From Erwinia pyri (lineage in GTDB: Bacteria > Pseudomonadota > Gammaproteobacteria > Enterobacterales > Enterobacteriaceae): a DNA stretch of 64,000 bases. Each line of letters opens with the position of its first letter. The stretch's first letter is position 1. Where the stretch lies: the NCBI RefSeq assembly GCF_030758455.1, contig NZ_CP132353.1, forward strand, positions 1,364,001-1,428,000. Direction: 5' to 3'. The notes under the pieces were generated by a model that was not told the DNA's origin, did no database searches, and saw only the letters and a program-made list of their open reading frames with translations. Shown piece after piece: positions 47,922 through 59,486 of the stretch. The position numbers and the translations under genes are program-made.

Positions 47922-49136
47922 TTACTGACGATAACCTTCAAGGAAGCGGCCAAATTTGCCAATAGCCATCTCCAGCTCGTGCACGTGAGGCAGGGTGACA
48001 ATACGGACATGATCCGGCTCAGGCCAGTTAAATGCCGTTCCCTGAACCAGCAGCACTTTTTCCTGTAACAGGAAGTCCAGCACCATTTTCTGGTCATCCT
48101 TCAGGTTGAATTTCTTCGCATCGATGCGGGGAAACATATAGAGCGCCCCGGCGGGCTTCACGCAGCTGACGCCCGGAATATCGTTGATCAGTTCCCACGC
48201 CCTGTTGCGTTGCTCATAGAGCCTGCCGCCCGGCACGATAAACTCGCTGATGCTCTGATAGCCGCCGAGCGCGGTCTGAATAGCATGCTGTGCAGGTACG
48301 TTGGCACACAGGCGCATAGAGGCCAGCATCTCCAGCCCCTCAATATAACCTTTAGCGTGCTTTTTCGGGCCGTTCAACACCATCCAACCCTGACGGAAAC
48401 CCGCCACGCGATAGGTTTTTGATAAACCGTTGAAGGTAATGGTCAACAGATCGGGCGCAAGCGTAGCGATGGAGTGATGCTGAGCGGCGTCATACAAAAT
48501 TTTGTCGTAAATTTCATCAGCAAAAATGATCAGATTATGCTGACGCGCCAGCTCTACAACTTCCAGCAGAAGTTCTTTACTGTAGACCGCACCCGTTGGG
48601 TTATTGGGGTTGATAATCACAATCCCCCGCGTGCGCGGCGTAATTTTACTGCGGATATCGTCCAGGTCGGGGAACCAGCCAGCCGACTCATCACAGAGAT
48701 AGTGCACCGCATTGCCGCCGGAAAGCGAGACCGCTGCGGTCCACAGCGGATAATCGGGGGCAGGCACCAGCATTTCATCGCCGGTATTCAGCAGTGCCTG
48801 CATGGACTGCACGATCAGTTCGGATACGCCGTTGCCGATATAGACATCTTCAACCGTCATATCCCGCATGCCGCGAGCCTGATAGTGCTGCACAATCGCT
48901 TTACGGGCAGAATAGAGGCCTTTTGAATCGCAATAGCCCTGGGCACCCGGTAAATTACGGATCACATCGACCAGGATCTCATCAGGGGCTTCAAAACCAA
49001 ACGGGGCTGGATTCCCTATATTCAGCTTGAGAACTTTATTCCCTTCTTCCTCAAGACGCTTTGCTTCTTTTAATACCGGGCCACGGATGTCATAACACAC
49101 GTTATCCAGCTTGCCTGATTTTTCTATTGGATTCAT
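47922..49136 (-). CDS. alaA: AlaA, glutamate-pyruvate aminotransferase
   Basis: AlaA is a major alanine-producing aminotransferase. The 404-residue protein (E. coli 405) is a class I aminotransferase: conserved [20 protein letters not shown] opens it, and the PLP lysine is in [18 protein letters not shown] near residue 240. [13 protein letters not shown] is the PLP-binding Asn motif. The ATG at 49134-49136 follows tgagaga and is preferred to one 150 bases upstream. It is divergent from lrhA over a long gap. Confidence 0.95.
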   Translation of the reverse strand: MNPIEKSGKLDNVCYDIRGPVLKEAKRLEEEGNKVLKLNIGNPAPFGFEAPDEILVDVIRNLPGAQGYCDSKGLYSARKAIVQHYQARGMRDMTVEDVYIGNGVSELIVQSMQALLNTGDEMLVPAPDYPLWTAAVSLSGGNAVHYLCDESAGWFPDLDDIRSKITPRTRGIVIINPNNPTGAVYSKELLLEVVELARQHNLIIFADEIYDKILYDAAQHHSIATLAPDLLTITFNGLSKTYRVAGFRQGWMVLNGPKKHAKGYIEGLEMLASMRLCANVPAQHAIQTALGGYQSISEFIVPGGRLYEQRNRAWELINDIPGVSCVKPAGALYMFPRIDAKKFNLKDDQKMVLDFLLQEKVLLVQGTAFNWPEPDHVRIVTLPHVHELEMAIGKFGRFLEGYRQ

Positions 49137-50143
49137 TTCTCTCGCCTTAAACATACACAACTGCCTTCCTGCCATGGAAAACGACCTCGCACAATGTACT
49201 CTTCTCTTTGGCGCTTTTGAAGGGCATCTCAGGGCTTTGGAACGTTCCCGGAGGAAAACATGCCGGCCTGGCAGGAGAAAACGCAACGGCGCATCAGGCT
49301 GGAATAATATTCTTATATATGAATTAAAATCGATACATATAACTGTTAAGTGGGGTGATTCATCAACTCAACAGGCGCGGCTCAGGAGCGAAAAGGCTCT
49401 TTTCTGTAAGTATTTGGTAAAATTAGATGAATTGATGAACTTCGTAACTGTCAAAAATGTCTTAATTGAGTGATGATAAAGTGAGCTATTTGCGTTAGGG
49501 GCTGTTTGGGTGTGTACAGAGACCTGGTTTAACCGATTCAGGCCCAGACTGTACTGGAGCATGGGCCAGTGAAAAATTTTCACCGGCAAAGGCTTACTGG
49601 AGAGGCTTTAGCCAATAAAATGTTACTTTATTGATAAGAATAATAGGATTGGGGCTTAAAAAATAATCGACAGTATGTCAGGATAACATTCAGAGGAGCT
49701 TGCACCAGGCGTGCAGGTTTTTCAGGTGATATTAAGCTCGATTCTGTCACCGGTAAGCTTAAGTAGTGCTTATCATTATTCCGCTGCCCGTGCAGCGTTC
49801 TGGACGTTCATTTTTAGATGGTTGTTTTACATTAATAGCGCCGTTGCCTGAGTCTCTGTCAGGCTGGCGGAGTCAATTGACCATTTAAGCACCGCTTTCC
49901 GCTTCTTATGGGTTGGTGCTGTATTCATTGATGATGTATCAGACGGAACAAACTGTCTTCAGCTTCACCTGCGGCCTTGTGCCGGGGATATTCAGGCTGT
50001 TGAGGTTTCCATGTCTGCGAAGCAAAGTAATGCTGGACGCATTTCGTCAGGCATTATGCATTGATTACTACCATATCCCTTTGATATGAAAGGTAATAAC
50101 ACCAGGGTAGCTGTTCGTAAAAAACTTATAAAGTGAAGAAAAC
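49137..50143. promoter_or_regulatory. 1-kb divergent region between alaA and lrhA
   Basis: No protein gene is supported: short frames here lack Shine-Dalgarno sites and family resemblance. The AT-rich half (49330-49680) probably carries promoters. A gtgaaaaattttcac near-palindrome lies around 49569-49583. A long lrhA leader is expected, since E. coli lrhA also has a long untranslated leader; a hairpin at 50028-50056 would lie in it. E. coli keeps a similarly long gap at this spot. Confidence 0.5.
50028..50056 (+). other. Hairpin in the lrhA leader
   Basis: TAATGCTGGACG (50028-50039) can pair with CGTCAGGCATTA (50045-50056) with one G-U pair and one mismatch around CATTT. It lies about 90 bases before the lrhA start and has no T-run. 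Confidence 0.55.
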
Positions 50144-51070
50144 ATGACTAGTGCAAATCGTCCGATCCTTAATCTTGACCTCGATCTGCTGAGAACATTT
50201 GTTGCTGTTGCCGATCTGAATACCTTTGCTGCTGCGGCAGCCGCGGTCTGCAGAACGCAGTCAGCTGTGAGCCAGCAGATGCAGCGTCTGGAACAATTGG
50301 TGGGCAAAGAGCTGTTTGCCAGACATGGACGTAACAAATTATTGACGGAGCATGGTATCCAGCTTCTGGGCTACGCCAGAAAAATACTGCGTTTTAATGA
50401 TGAAGCCTGTACCTCTCTGATGTACAGCAACATTCAGGGTGTACTCACTATTGGTGCCTCTGACGATACGTCCGATACTATTCTGCCTTTCCTGCTGAAC
50501 CGCGTTACGTCCGTTTATCCCAAGCTGGCTATTGACGTCAGAGTGAAGCGTAATCCGTTTATGATGGAGATGTTGAATCAGGGCGAAGTGGATCTTGTTG
50601 TTACCACCTCCAGTCCGATGAACTTCACCTGGCAGGTACTACGCACCTCACCAACGCTTTGGTATTGCGCCGCCGACTACATTTTCCAGCGCGGGGAAGC
50701 GATTCCTCTGGTGCTGCTGGATGAGCCGAGCCCTTATCGCGATATGGCCATTGACCACCTCAATGAGGCGGGTATTCCGTGGCGCATCTCTTATGTCGCT
50801 TCTACTCTTGCGGCGGTACGCGCAGCGGTGAAAGCGGGTCTGGGCGTTACTGCCCGACCAGTAGAGATGATGAGCCCTGAACTTCGTGTGATGGGTGCTG
50901 CAGAAGGCTTGCCTGTGCTGCCGGATACGGAATATCTGCTGTGCCGTAATCCTGAAAGCGACAACGAGCTGGCGCTGGCTATCTTTAATGCGATGGAATC
51001 GAGTAACGATCCTTATAATCTGATTACGGCCGGTCAGGACAGCGCTTCATTTAGTGATGAAGACGAATAG
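50144..51070 (+). CDS. lrhA: LrhA, LysR-type regulator of motility and RpoS
   Basis: A 308-residue LysR-type regulator (E. coli LrhA 312). The winged helix spans about 15-75: [20 protein letters not shown] then [21 protein letters not shown] two-lobe effector domain follows from about residue 95. In E. coli LrhA represses flhDC, and so motility, and influences RpoS. It is immediately upstream of nuo in the same direction, as in E. coli, but ends at its own terminator. Flk at 15-16 kb shows the strain probably has flagella to regulate. Confidence 0.93.
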   Translation: MTSANRPILNLDLDLLRTFVAVADLNTFAAAAAAVCRTQSAVSQQMQRLEQLVGKELFARHGRNKLLTEHGIQLLGYARKILRFNDEACTSLMYSNIQGVLTIGASDDTSDTILPFLLNRVTSVYPKLAIDVRVKRNPFMMEMLNQGEVDLVVTTSSPMNFTWQVLRTSPTLWYCAADYIFQRGEAIPLVLLDEPSPYRDMAIDHLNEAGIPWRISYVASTLAAVRAAVKAGLGVTARPVEMMSPELRVMGAAEGLPVLPDTEYLLCRNPESDNELALAIFNAMESSNDPYNLITAGQDSASFSDEDE

Positions 51071-51136
51071 AAAAAATGGCTGCAGATATCTTTACCTGTT
51101 AATTTCTATTGATTAATCAGCAAAGTGTCTCTCAAT

Positions 51137-51176
51137 AAAGCCTCTCAGTGCTTTTTCTCGCTGGGAGGCTTTTTTA
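51137..51176 (+). terminator. Intrinsic terminator of lrhA
   Basis: AAAGCCTCTCAG (51137-51148) pairs with CTGGGAGGCTTT (51161-51172; one G-U pair), followed by Ts to 51175. It separates lrhA from nuo. Confidence 0.85.
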
Positions 51177-51737
51177 TAAGCTTTATCTCTGCTCTATGTC
51201 TCCTTTTTTATCCCCCGAAGTTTCTACCCCGTTTTAAAAGTAATCGTTAGTATTATTGGCGCTGCCTGCTCATCCAGCCTCGTTGATAAGCCATCATTGA
51301 ATTGATTTTGCGCAGGTTAAACCGCTGAATTTTGCATCATAAAAGATAAAACTGTGTGCTGGATCAAAAAAATAGCCCCATTAAGGGGAAGGAAAAACGG
51401 CTGAATCCTGCGAAAATAGAGTTTGTTAAAACCGCGATCCATGCAGGGAAATACCCGCTACACTTTACCACGCAGCCCTGACTGACTCGATTTAGCTGAA
51501 TAATTGCGCAATTAATGTTAAATAAATGCTGCGGGTGTAAATTAATGTGTGGATACTTTTGTCAAAGTTGACAGAAGGTTATAGAAAGGAGTAAAAAACC
51601 ACATAAAATCGCTGCCTAATCAAAAAAGTCAGCAAAGTTTATAAGGTTTTTTATTTTTTCCCTTGAATCGATGGGGTGGGTTAACTGCCGGAACAGAGCA
51701 GAACACCTTTTACCCCTTGTTGAGTTAAGCAGAGCGT
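51177..51737 (+). promoter_or_regulatory. nuo promoter and leader region
   Basis: About 560 bp without a gene, carrying the nuo promoters. A perfect TGTCAAAGTTGACA palindrome (arms TGTCAA/TTGACA) lies at 51560-51573; its right arm is also a consensus -35. Another AT-rich stretch, ttaatgttaaataaatg, is at 51511-51527. In E. coli this region binds NarL, ArcA and Fis; I cannot place those sites with confidence. The Shine-Dalgarno of nuoA is weak (gagcgt). Confidence 0.5.
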
Positions 51738-52175
51738 ATGTCAACTACTTCCGACGTTATGGCCCATAACTGGGCTTTTGCTGTATTCCTGATCGTCGCT
51801 ATCGGCCTTTGTTGTGCAATGCTGGCTGGAGCATGGTTTTTAGGCGGTAAAGCCCGTGGCAGGTATACCAACACGCCTTTTGAGTCCGGTGCGCCCTCAG
51901 TAGGCACTACCCACCTTCGCATGTCTGCCAAGTTCTACCTGGTGGCCATGTTCTTCGTCATCTTCGACGTTGAAGCCCTCTATTTATACGCGTGGTCGAC
52001 AGCAATCCGTGAAAGCGGCTGGGTCGGTTTCGTGGAAGCCGCAATTTTCATTTTGGTACTGCTTGCTGGTTTGGTTTACCTGGTGCGTATTCGCGCGCTG
52101 GACTGGGCGCCTGCACCTCGTCGTGTGGTCGTCAAGCCAACTACTATCTCGCATTCCAACCGTCATACGCAGTAA
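51738..52175 (+). CDS. nuoA: NuoA, NADH-quinone oxidoreductase subunit A
   Basis: A 145-residue membrane subunit with three helices, located near the quinone site of complex I. Conserved [20 protein letters not shown] lies at about residues 52-71, and [20 protein letters not shown] includes the conserved acidic D-x-E in helix 2. E. coli NuoA is 147. The ATG at 51738 opens the thirteen-gene nuo operon, of which A to M are in view. nuoB follows after 15 bp. Confidence 0.95.
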   Translation: MSTTSDVMAHNWAFAVFLIVAIGLCCAMLAGAWFLGGKARGRYTNTPFESGAPSVGTTHLRMSAKFYLVAMFFVIFDVEALYLYAWSTAIRESGWVGFVEAAIFILVLLAGLVYLVRIRALDWAPAPRRVVVKPTTISHSNRHTQ

Positions 52176-52190
52176 AAGCGAGGCTTAAAG

Positions 52191-52865
52191 ATGGACTACA
52201 CGCTCACCCGCGCGGACCCGAACGGCGAGAATGACCGTTACCCATTACAGAAACAGGAGATCGTGACCGATCCCCTGGAAAAGCACGTTCACCAGAGCGT
52301 CTATATGGGCAAGCTGGAACACGCCCTGCATGACATGGTGAACTGGGGACGTAAAAACTCATTGTGGCCGTTTAACTTCGGCCTTTCATGCTGTTACGTT
52401 GAGATGACCACCTCATTCACCTCGGTGCATGACGTAGCACGATTTGGTTCGGAAGTTATCCGTGCCTCGCCGCGTCAGGCTGATTTCATGGTGGTTGCCG
52501 GTACGCCTTTCACCAAGATGGCTCCGGTTATTCAGCGTCTGTATGACCAGATGCTGGAGCCGAAGTGGGTGATCTCAATGGGTGCCTGCGCCAACTCTGG
52601 TGGCATGTATGACATCTACTCTGTGGTTCAGGGCGTGGATAAATTCCTGCCTGTCGACGTCTATATTCCGGGCTGCCCCCCGCGCCCTGAAGCCTATATG
52701 CAGGCACTGCTGCTGCTGCAGGAGTCGATCGGTAAAGAACGTCGCCCCCTCTCCTGGGTAGTAGGCGATCAGGGTGTTTACCGCGCCAACATGCAGTCAG
52801 AGCGTGAAAGAAAGCAGGGTGAACGCATTGCCGTCACTAATCTGCGTTCGCCTGACGAAATTTAA
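52191..52865 (+). CDS. nuoB: NuoB, NADH-quinone oxidoreductase subunit B (N2 cluster)
   Basis: A 224-residue peripheral-arm subunit holding the terminal 4Fe-4S cluster N2, the electron donor to quinone. Ligands are the adjacent cysteines in [11 protein letters not shown], Cys in [11 protein letters not shown] and Cys in [14 protein letters not shown]. coli NuoB is 220. The ATG at 52191 has gaggctt upstream. It is followed by an unusually long 179-bp gap before nuoCD. Confidence 0.96.
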   Translation: MDYTLTRADPNGENDRYPLQKQEIVTDPLEKHVHQSVYMGKLEHALHDMVNWGRKNSLWPFNFGLSCCYVEMTTSFTSVHDVARFGSEVIRASPRQADFMVVAGTPFTKMAPVIQRLYDQMLEPKWVISMGACANSGGMYDIYSVVQGVDKFLPVDVYIPGCPPRPEAYMQALLLLQESIGKERRPLSWVVGDQGVYRANMQSERERKQGERIAVTNLRSPDEI

Positions 52866-53044
52866 CCGCTACCCCCCGCTGACGCTGCCTGTCGCCTCTG
52901 ACTTAAGGGCCGCGTCATAAGAACCAGGTAGAGCAGTTTATGGATGTGGCCTGACTTGCAGCGCATAAAAATCACAACACGCGCACGGCCCATCCTGACG
53001 CCAATACTGAGTGCCTGTCAGCAGGCCCACAGGGTGAACAACTT
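52866..53044 (+). other. nuoB-nuoCD intercistronic region
   Basis: 179 bp without a gene, in an operon whose other gaps are mostly 0-15 bp. It contains a small hairpin GCCTG/CAGGC around TCAG near 53013-53026 and a Shine-Dalgarno-like agggtg before nuoCD. It has no T-run. A regulatory or stability role is possible but unproven. Confidence 0.5.
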
Positions 53045-54844
53045 ATGACAGATTTAACCACGCAAGATCTCGCTCAGCCTGAATGGCAAACCCACGATCA
53101 CCTGGACGACCCGGTGATCGGCGAGCTGCGTAACCGTTTTGGGCCTGATGCCTTTACCGTGCAACCAACCCGTACCGGCGTGCCGGTAGTGTGGGTTAAG
53201 CGTGAGCAGCTGTTGGAAATCACTGAGTTCCTGCGCAAGCTGCCGAAACCTTACGTGATGCTGTATGACCTTCACGGGATGGATGAGCGTTTGCGTACTC
53301 ACCGCGCCGGTTTGCCGGCGGCGGATTTTTCCGTTTTCTATCATTTCCTCTCTATTGAACGTAACCGCGACATCATGCTCAAGGTGGCGCTGTCTGAAAA
53401 AGACCTGCATCTGCCGACCCTCACCAAAATTTTCGCTAATGCCAACTGGTATGAGCGCGAAACCTGGGAAATGTTTGGCATCACCTTTGATGGGCACCCG
53501 CACCTGACGCGCATCATGATGCCGCAGGACTGGGAAGGGCACCCGCTGCGTAAGGATTATCCTGCGCGCGCCACGGAGTTCGATCCGTTTCAGCTGACGA
53601 AGCAGACGGAAGACCTGGCGATGGAGCAGATGACCTTTAAGCCGGAAGAGTGGGGTATGAAGCGTGGCACCGCCAATGAGGACTTTATGTTCCTCAACCT
53701 CGGTCCTAACCACCCTTCGGCGCACGGGGCTTTCCGTATCATCCTGCAGCTGGATGGCGAAGAGATTGTCGACTGCGTGCCGGATATCGGTTATCACCAT
53801 CGTGGCGCAGAGAAGATGGGCGAGCGCCAGTCCTGGCACAGCTACATTCCTTACACCGATCGCGTCGAATACCTCGGCGGTTGCGTCAATGAGATGCCCT
53901 ATGTGCTGGCTGTTGAAAAGCTGGCCGGGATCAAAGTGCCGGAGCGCGTTGACGTCATCCGCGTGATGCTTTCAGAGCTGTTCCGCATAAACAGCCACTT
54001 GCTCTATATTTCTACCTTTATTCAGGACGTTGGGGCGATGTCTCCGGTGTTCTTTGCCTTTACCGATCGCCAGAAAATTTACGACGTGGTGGAAGCTATC
54101 ACCGGGTTCCGTATGCATCCGGCCTGGTTCCGCATCGGCGGCGTGGCGCATGATTTGCCGAAAGGTTGGGATGGCCTGCTGCGTGACTTCCTCAACTGGA
54201 TGCCAAAACGTCTTAAATCCTACGAACAAACTGCTCTGAAAAACTCGGTGCTGATTGGCCGTGCGAAAGGCGTCTCGGCTTACAACCTGGAAGAGGCGCT
54301 GGCCTGGGGAACCACCGGCGCAGGTCTGCGTGCTACGGGTCTGGACTTTGACGTGCGTAAATGGCGTCCTTACTCCGGCTACGAGAATTTCGATTTTGAA
54401 GTGCCAATCGGCGATGGCGTCAGCTGTGCCTACACCCGTGTGATGCTGAAGATGGAAGAGATGCGCCAGAGCCTGCGTATTCTTGAACAGTGCCTCAACA
54501 ACATGCCGGAAGGGCCGTTTAAAGCGGATCACCCGCTGACCACGCCGCCGCCGAAAGAGCGCACGCTGCAGCATATCGAAACCCTGATTACGCACTTCCT
54601 GCAGGTTTCGTGGGGCCCGGTAATGCCGGCGAACGAATCCTTCCAGATGATTGAAGCGACTAAAGGGATCAACAGCTACTACCTGACCAGTGACGGCAGC
54701 ACCATGAGCTACCGCACCCGCGTGCGTACGCCAAGCTTCCCGCACCTGCAGCAGATCCCGTCAGTGATCAACGGCAGCCTGGTATCCGATCTGATCGTAT
54801 ACCTCGGTAGTATCGATTTTGTTATGTCAGACGTGGACCGCTAA
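53045..54844 (+). CDS. nuoC: NuoCD, fused subunits C and D of NADH-quinone oxidoreductase
   Basis: A 599-residue fusion: NuoC (30-kDa type) about residues 1-190, with [20 protein letters not shown], then NuoD (49-kDa type) about 205-599, starting near [26 protein letters not shown] and the C-terminal DRSYRTRV-like [13 protein letters not shown] region line the quinone pocket next to N2. Fusion of C and D is the norm in Enterobacterales (E. coli about 600). ATG at 53045. nuoE follows after 2 bp. Confidence 0.96.
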   Translation: MTDLTTQDLAQPEWQTHDHLDDPVIGELRNRFGPDAFTVQPTRTGVPVVWVKREQLLEITEFLRKLPKPYVMLYDLHGMDERLRTHRAGLPAADFSVFYHFLSIERNRDIMLKVALSEKDLHLPTLTKIFANANWYERETWEMFGITFDGHPHLTRIMMPQDWEGHPLRKDYPARATEFDPFQLTKQTEDLAMEQMTFKPEEWGMKRGTANEDFMFLNLGPNHPSAHGAFRIILQLDGEEIVDCVPDIGYHHRGAEKMGERQSWHSYIPYTDRVEYLGGCVNEMPYVLAVEKLAGIKVPERVDVIRVMLSELFRINSHLLYISTFIQDVGAMSPVFFAFTDRQKIYDVVEAITGFRMHPAWFRIGGVAHDLPKGWDGLLRDFLNWMPKRLKSYEQTALKNSVLIGRAKGVSAYNLEEALAWGTTGAGLRATGLDFDVRKWRPYSGYENFDFEVPIGDGVSCAYTRVMLKMEEMRQSLRILEQCLNNMPEGPFKADHPLTTPPPKERTLQHIETLITHFLQVSWGPVMPANESFQMIEATKGINSYYLTSDGSTMSYRTRVRTPSFPHLQQIPSVINGSLVSDLIVYLGSIDFVMSDVDR

Positions 54845-54846
54845 TT

Positions 54847-55362
54847 ATGCACGATCAAAGAATTGCGATCGAAACGATCGAAGATAACGAGGCCTTTGTT
54901 CTGAGTGCTTTTGAGCACGATGCCATTGAACATGAAAAGCACCATTACGAAGATGCCCGGGCCGCCTCTATTGAAGCACTGAAAATCGTGCAGAAGCAGC
55001 GTGGCTGGGTGCCGGATGGAGCGATCAATGCCATTGCTGAGGTGCTGGGCATCCCCGCCAGCGACGTGGAAGGCGTGGCAACGTTTTACAGCCAGATCTT
55101 CCGTCAGCCGGTTGGCCGTCATGTGATCCGCTACTGTGACAGCGTGGTTTGTCATATTACCGGCTTCCAGGGCATTCAGGCTGCGCTTGAAGATAACCTG
55201 AACATCAAGCCAGGCCAGACTACCGCAGATGGCCGCTTCACGCTGCTGCCGACCTGCTGCCTGGGCAACTGTGACAAAGGGCCGACAATGATGGTGGATG
55301 AAGATACCCACGTCCACCTGACGCCGGAAAATATCGCCAATCTGCTGGAGCAGTATCAATGA
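54847..55362 (+). CDS. nuoE: NuoE, NADH-quinone oxidoreductase subunit E (N1a cluster)
   Basis: A 171-residue thioredoxin-fold subunit with a 2Fe-2S cluster, N1a. Ligands are visible as [11 protein letters not shown] (C-x4-C) and [13 protein letters not shown] (C-x3-C). E. coli NuoE is 166. It pairs with NuoF at the NADH end. ATG 54847 follows nuoCD by two bases; the stop TGA overlaps the nuoF start (ATGA). Confidence 0.95.
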   Translation: MHDQRIAIETIEDNEAFVLSAFEHDAIEHEKHHYEDARAASIEALKIVQKQRGWVPDGAINAIAEVLGIPASDVEGVATFYSQIFRQPVGRHVIRYCDSVVCHITGFQGIQAALEDNLNIKPGQTTADGRFTLLPTCCLGNCDKGPTMMVDEDTHVHLTPENIANLLEQYQ

Positions 55363-56705
55363 CATTCAAACAGATCATTCGTACTGCGGAGATGCATCCG
55401 CTGACATGGCGTATGCGCGATGACAAGCAGCCGGTATTTTTCGACGAATATCGCAGTACAAACGGCTACGCCGGTGCAGAAAAAGCGCTGAAAACGATGT
55501 CACAGGATGAGATCGTGGCGGCGGTGAAGGACTCAGGACTGAAAGGGCGCGGCGGCGCAGGCTTCTCCACGGGACTGAAGTGGAGCCTGATGCCGAAAGA
55601 TGAGTCGATGAACATCCGTTATCTGCTGTGTAACGCTGATGAGATGGAGCCGGGCACCTATAAAGACCGCCTGCTGATGGAGCAGATGCCGCATCAGCTG
55701 GTGGAAGGAATGCTGATCAGCGCCTTTGCGCTGAAAGCCTACCGCGGCTACATCTTCCTGCGTGGTGAGTACATTGAAGCCGCTGTGAATCTTCGTCGGG
55801 CGATTGCGGAGGCAACTGAAGCGGGTTATCTCGGGAAAAATATTCTCGGCACCGGTTTTGACTTTGAACTGATCGTTCACACCGGCGCGGGTCGCTACAT
55901 TTGCGGTGAAGAGACGGCGCTGATCAACTCGCTGGAAGGGCGTCGTGCTAACCCACGCTCCAAGCCGCCATTCCCTGCTTCAGCAGGCGCATGGGGCAAG
56001 CCCACCTGCGTGAATAATGTGGAAACCCTCTCTAACGTGCCCGCTATCCTCGCCAATGGCGTGGAGTGGTACAAGGGGATTTCCGGCAGCGACGATACCG
56101 GCACCAAAATGATGGGCTTCTCTGGCCGGGTGAAAAACCCAGGCGTCTGGGAGCTGCCGTTTGGTACCACCGCGCGTGAAATCCTTGAAGATTATGCGGG
56201 CGGCATGCGCGATGGCCTGAAATTTAAAGCCTGGCAGCCGGGCGGCGCGGGAACGGATTTCCTGACCGATGCCCATCTCGACCTGCCGATGGAGTTTGCC
56301 AGCATAGGCAAAGCGGGCAGCCGTCTGGGCACGGCGCTGGCGATGGCAGTTGACCATGAAATCAACATGGTGTCGCTGGTACGTAACCTGGAAGAGTTTT
56401 TTGCCCGTGAATCCTGCGGCTGGTGTACGCCATGCCGCGACGGCCTGCCGTGGAGCGTAAAAATCCTCCGCGCGCTGGAGCGCAAAGAGGGCCAGCCGGG
56501 GGATATCGAAACCCTGCTGCAACTCTGCCGCCAGCTCGGCCCGGGCAAAACCTTCTGTGCGCATGCGCCAGGTGCAGTAGAGCCACTGCAAAGCGCAATT
56601 AAATATTTCCGCGAAGAGTTTGAGGCAGGTATTGCGACTCAGGTCTTCAGCAATGCGCACGCCATTGCCGGTATCCAGTCAAACCTGTTAAAGGCTCGCT
56701 GGTAA
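55359..56705 (+). CDS. nuoF: NuoF, NADH-quinone oxidoreductase subunit F (NADH/FMN site)
   Basis: A 448-residue subunit that oxidises NADH. The FMN/NADH-binding loop [20 protein letters not shown] is at about residues 60-80, and [20 protein letters not shown] follows. Three N3 4Fe-4S ligands are in [13 protein letters not shown], with the fourth in [11 protein letters not shown]. coli NuoF is 445. It overlaps nuoE by four bases. A hairpin lies before nuoG. Confidence 0.96.
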   Translation: MTFKQIIRTAEMHPLTWRMRDDKQPVFFDEYRSTNGYAGAEKALKTMSQDEIVAAVKDSGLKGRGGAGFSTGLKWSLMPKDESMNIRYLLCNADEMEPGTYKDRLLMEQMPHQLVEGMLISAFALKAYRGYIFLRGEYIEAAVNLRRAIAEATEAGYLGKNILGTGFDFELIVHTGAGRYICGEETALINSLEGRRANPRSKPPFPASAGAWGKPTCVNNVETLSNVPAILANGVEWYKGISGSDDTGTKMMGFSGRVKNPGVWELPFGTTAREILEDYAGGMRDGLKFKAWQPGGAGTDFLTDAHLDLPMEFASIGKAGSRLGTALAMAVDHEINMVSLVRNLEEFFARESCGWCTPCRDGLPWSVKILRALERKEGQPGDIETLLQLCRQLGPGKTFCAHAPGAVEPLQSAIKYFREEFEAGIATQVFSNAHAIAGIQSNLLKARW

Positions 56706-56722
56706 ACGCTGAATTGATTAAC

Positions 56723-56739
56723 GCCCGTCTCTGACGGGC
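56723..56739 (+). other. Small hairpin between nuoF and nuoG
   Basis: GCCCGTC (56723-56729) pairs with GACGGGC (56733-56739) around TCT. No T-run follows; likely modulates stability or nuoG translation. Confidence 0.6.
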
Positions 56740-56759
56740 CTTACGGAAGCATGTTCACT

Positions 56760-59486
56760 ATGGCTACAATTCATGTAGACGGTAAAGAATATGATGTTGA
56801 TGGCGCGGACAACCTGCTGCAGGCTTGCCTCTCCCTCGGCTTAGATATTCCTTATTTTTGCTGGCACCCGGCGCTCGGTAGCGTCGGTGCCTGCCGCCAG
56901 TGTGCGGTGAAGCAATTCCAGAATGCCGAAGATACCCGTGGTCGCCTGGTGATGTCCTGTATGACACCAGCGTCTGACGGCACCTTTATCTCTATTGATG
57001 ATGGTGAAGCGAAAGAGTTTCGCGAAAGCGTTGTGGAGTGGCTGATGACCAACCACCCGCACGATTGTCCGGTCTGCGAAGAGGGCGGTAACTGCCACCT
57101 TCAGGATATGACCGTGATGACCGGCCACAGCTTCCGCCGCTACCGCTTTACCAAGCGTACGCACCGCAATCAGGATCTCGGCCCGTTCATCTCTCACGAA
57201 ATGAACCGCTGTATCGCCTGCTATCGCTGCGTGCGTTACTACAAAGATTATGCTGATGGCACCGATCTTGGCGTGTATGGCGCCCATGACAACGTCTACT
57301 TTGGTCGCCCGGAAGATGGCACGCTGGAAAGCGAGTTCTCCGGTAATCTGGTGGAAGTTTGTCCGACTGGCGTGTTTACCGATAAAACGCACTCAGAGCG
57401 CTATAACCGTAAGTGGGATATGCAGTATGCCCCGAGCATCTGCCAGCAGTGCAGCGTCGGCTGCAATATCAGCCCGGGTGAGCGCTATGGCGAGCTTCGT
57501 CGTATCGAAAACCGCTATAACGGCAGCATCAACCACTATTTCCTGTGCGACCGTGGCCGCTTCGGCTATGGCTACGTAAACCTGAAAGATCGTCCCCGCC
57601 AGCCGATGCAGCGTCGCGGCAATGACTGGATCGCGCTGAATGCCGACCAGGCAATGCAGGGTGCGGCAGATGTGTTGCGCCAGGCGAAGAAAGTGATCGG
57701 CATTGGTTCACCGCGCGCCAGCGTCGAGAGCAACTTTGCGCTGCGCGATCTGGTGGGCGCAGAGAATTTCTCCACCGGTATTCCGGCGGCCGAGCAGGCG
57801 CGTCTGGAGCTGATGCTGAAAGTGCTGCGCGACGGCGGCGTACATACGCCTGCGCTGCGTGAAATTGAAAGTTACGATGCGGTGCTGGTGCTGGGTGAAG
57901 ATTTGACTCAGGTTGGCGCACGCGTGGCACTCTCCGTTCGTCAGGCGGTGAAAGGCAAATCGCGCGAAATGGCAGCGGCCCAGAAAGTGGCAGACTGGCA
58001 GATCGCCGCCATTCTTAATATCGGCCAGAACGCCAAACACCCGCTGTTTGTGACCAATGTCGATAAAACCCGTCTTGATGATATCGCCGCGTGGACCTAC
58101 TGTGCGCCGGTGGAAGATCAGGCGCGTTTAGGCTTTGCGATTGCCAATGCCCTGGATGAGACCGCGCCAGCGGTTAGCGGCATTGACCGCGCGCTGGCAG
58201 GCAAAATTGATGTCATCGTACAGGCGTTAGCGGGGGCCAAAAAACCGCTGATTATTTCCGGGGTTCACGCCGGCAGCGAAGCGATGATTCAGGCGGCGGC
58301 GAACGTGGCCAAAGCATTGAAGGGACGCGGCTCTGACGTGGGGATCACTTTGCTGGCAGGCGCAGCCAACAGCGTTGGCCTGGGCATGATCGGCGGACAT
58401 CCGCTTGAGACGGCGCTGGACGAGCTGGAAAGCGGTACAGCAGATGCGGTGATCGTGTTAGAAAACGATCTCTACCGTCATGCGCCAAAAGCCAAAGTGG
58501 ATGCTGCGTTAAGCAACGCCGCTAACGTGATCGTTATCGATCACCAGCGTACCGCCACCACGGATAAAGCCGGGCTGATCCTCTCTACCGCGAGCTTCGC
58601 GGAAAGTGATGGCACCCTGGTGAACCAGGAAGGTCGCGCACAGCGCTTCTTCCAGGTTTACGATCCTTCCTATTACGACGACAGAATAGAAATGCTGGAA
58701 AGCTGGCGCTGGCTGCACTCGCTCTCCAGCACCATTACCAGCCGTCAGCCGGACTGGACCCAGCTCGATCACGTTATTGATGCCTGTATTGCGGCGCTGC
58801 CGCAGCTGGCTGGCATCAAGGATGCGGCACCGGATGCGAGCTTCCGTATTCGCGGACAGAAGCTGGCACGTTCTCCTATTCGCTCCAGCGGTCGTACCGC
58901 CATACGCGCCAATATCAGCGTGCATGAGCCGCGTCAGCCGCAGGATAAGGACACCATGTTCGCCTTCTCTATGGAAGGGAACAACCAGCCGTCGGCCGCC
59001 CGTTCACAAATTCCTTTTGCCTGGGCACCAGGCTGGAACTCCCCACAGGCGTGGAATAAGTTCCAGGATGAAGTGGGCGGTAAACTGCGTAACGGCGACC
59101 CTGGCGTGCGCCTGTTTGAAGCGGGTGATGCGCAGCTGGGTTGGTTTGACGTGGTGCCAGCAGCCTTTGCTGGTGAGAGCAACAGCTGGCGCGTGGCGCC
59201 TTACTTCCACCTCTTCGGTAGCGAAGAGATGTCTCAGCGTTCTGCGGTGATCCAGCAGCGTATGCCTGAGCCTTATGTGATGGTAAACCCGGCTGACGCG
59301 GCAAAACTTGGCGTGAACGCAGGTTCGTCAGTGGAGTTCAGCTGCGCAGGTGAGACCCTTCGTCTGCCGGTGCGCTTCTCCGGAACGCTGCAGGCAGGGC
59401 AGGTTGGTCTGCCGCTCGGCATGCCGGGCATCCCGCCATTCCTGCTGGGTGCCAACATTGACAAGATGCAGGAGGCGGCACAATGA
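56760..59486 (+). CDS. nuoG: NuoG, NADH-quinone oxidoreductase subunit G
   Basis: A 908-residue subunit carrying several clusters. N1b 2Fe-2S ligands are in [21 protein letters not shown]5 uses [19 protein letters not shown]4 is in [17 protein letters not shown] with VCPTGVF. The extra N7 cluster of E. coli-type enzymes is present as [18 protein letters not shown] with a later Cys. A long molybdopterin-oxidoreductase-like domain follows without cofactor. The ATG at 56760 is preferred to 56751, which sits on top of the Shine-Dalgarno (cggaag). Confidence 0.95.
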   Translation: MATIHVDGKEYDVDGADNLLQACLSLGLDIPYFCWHPALGSVGACRQCAVKQFQNAEDTRGRLVMSCMTPASDGTFISIDDGEAKEFRESVVEWLMTNHPHDCPVCEEGGNCHLQDMTVMTGHSFRRYRFTKRTHRNQDLGPFISHEMNRCIACYRCVRYYKDYADGTDLGVYGAHDNVYFGRPEDGTLESEFSGNLVEVCPTGVFTDKTHSERYNRKWDMQYAPSICQQCSVGCNISPGERYGELRRIENRYNGSINHYFLCDRGRFGYGYVNLKDRPRQPMQRRGNDWIALNADQAMQGAADVLRQAKKVIGIGSPRASVESNFALRDLVGAENFSTGIPAAEQARLELMLKVLRDGGVHTPALREIESYDAVLVLGEDLTQVGARVALSVRQAVKGKSREMAAAQKVADWQIAAILNIGQNAKHPLFVTNVDKTRLDDIAAWTYCAPVEDQARLGFAIANALDETAPAVSGIDRALAGKIDVIVQALAGAKKPLIISGVHAGSEAMIQAAANVAKALKGRGSDVGITLLAGAANSVGLGMIGGHPLETALDELESGTADAVIVLENDLYRHAPKAKVDAALSNAANVIVIDHQRTATTDKAGLILSTASFAESDGTLVNQEGRAQRFFQVYDPSYYDDRIEMLESWRWLHSLSSTITSRQPDWTQLDHVIDACIAALPQLAGIKDAAPDASFRIRGQKLARSPIRSSGRTAIRANISVHEPRQPQDKDTMFAFSMEGNNQPSAARSQIPFAWAPGWNSPQAWNKFQDEVGGKLRNGDPGVRLFEAGDAQLGWFDVVPAAFAGESNSWRVAPYFHLFGSEEMSQRSAVIQQRMPEPYVMVNPADAAKLGVNAGSSVEFSCAGETLRLPVRFSGTLQAGQVGLPLGMPGIPPFLLGANIDKMQEAAQ

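Noticed and set aside
49111..49589. Small frames on both strands between alaA and lrhA
   Set aside because: They partly overlap the alaA start, lack Shine-Dalgarno sites and have no recognisable domain.
53054..53839. A 261-codon minus-strand frame under nuoCD
   Set aside because: Antisense shadow of a certain gene, no Shine-Dalgarno and no family resemblance.
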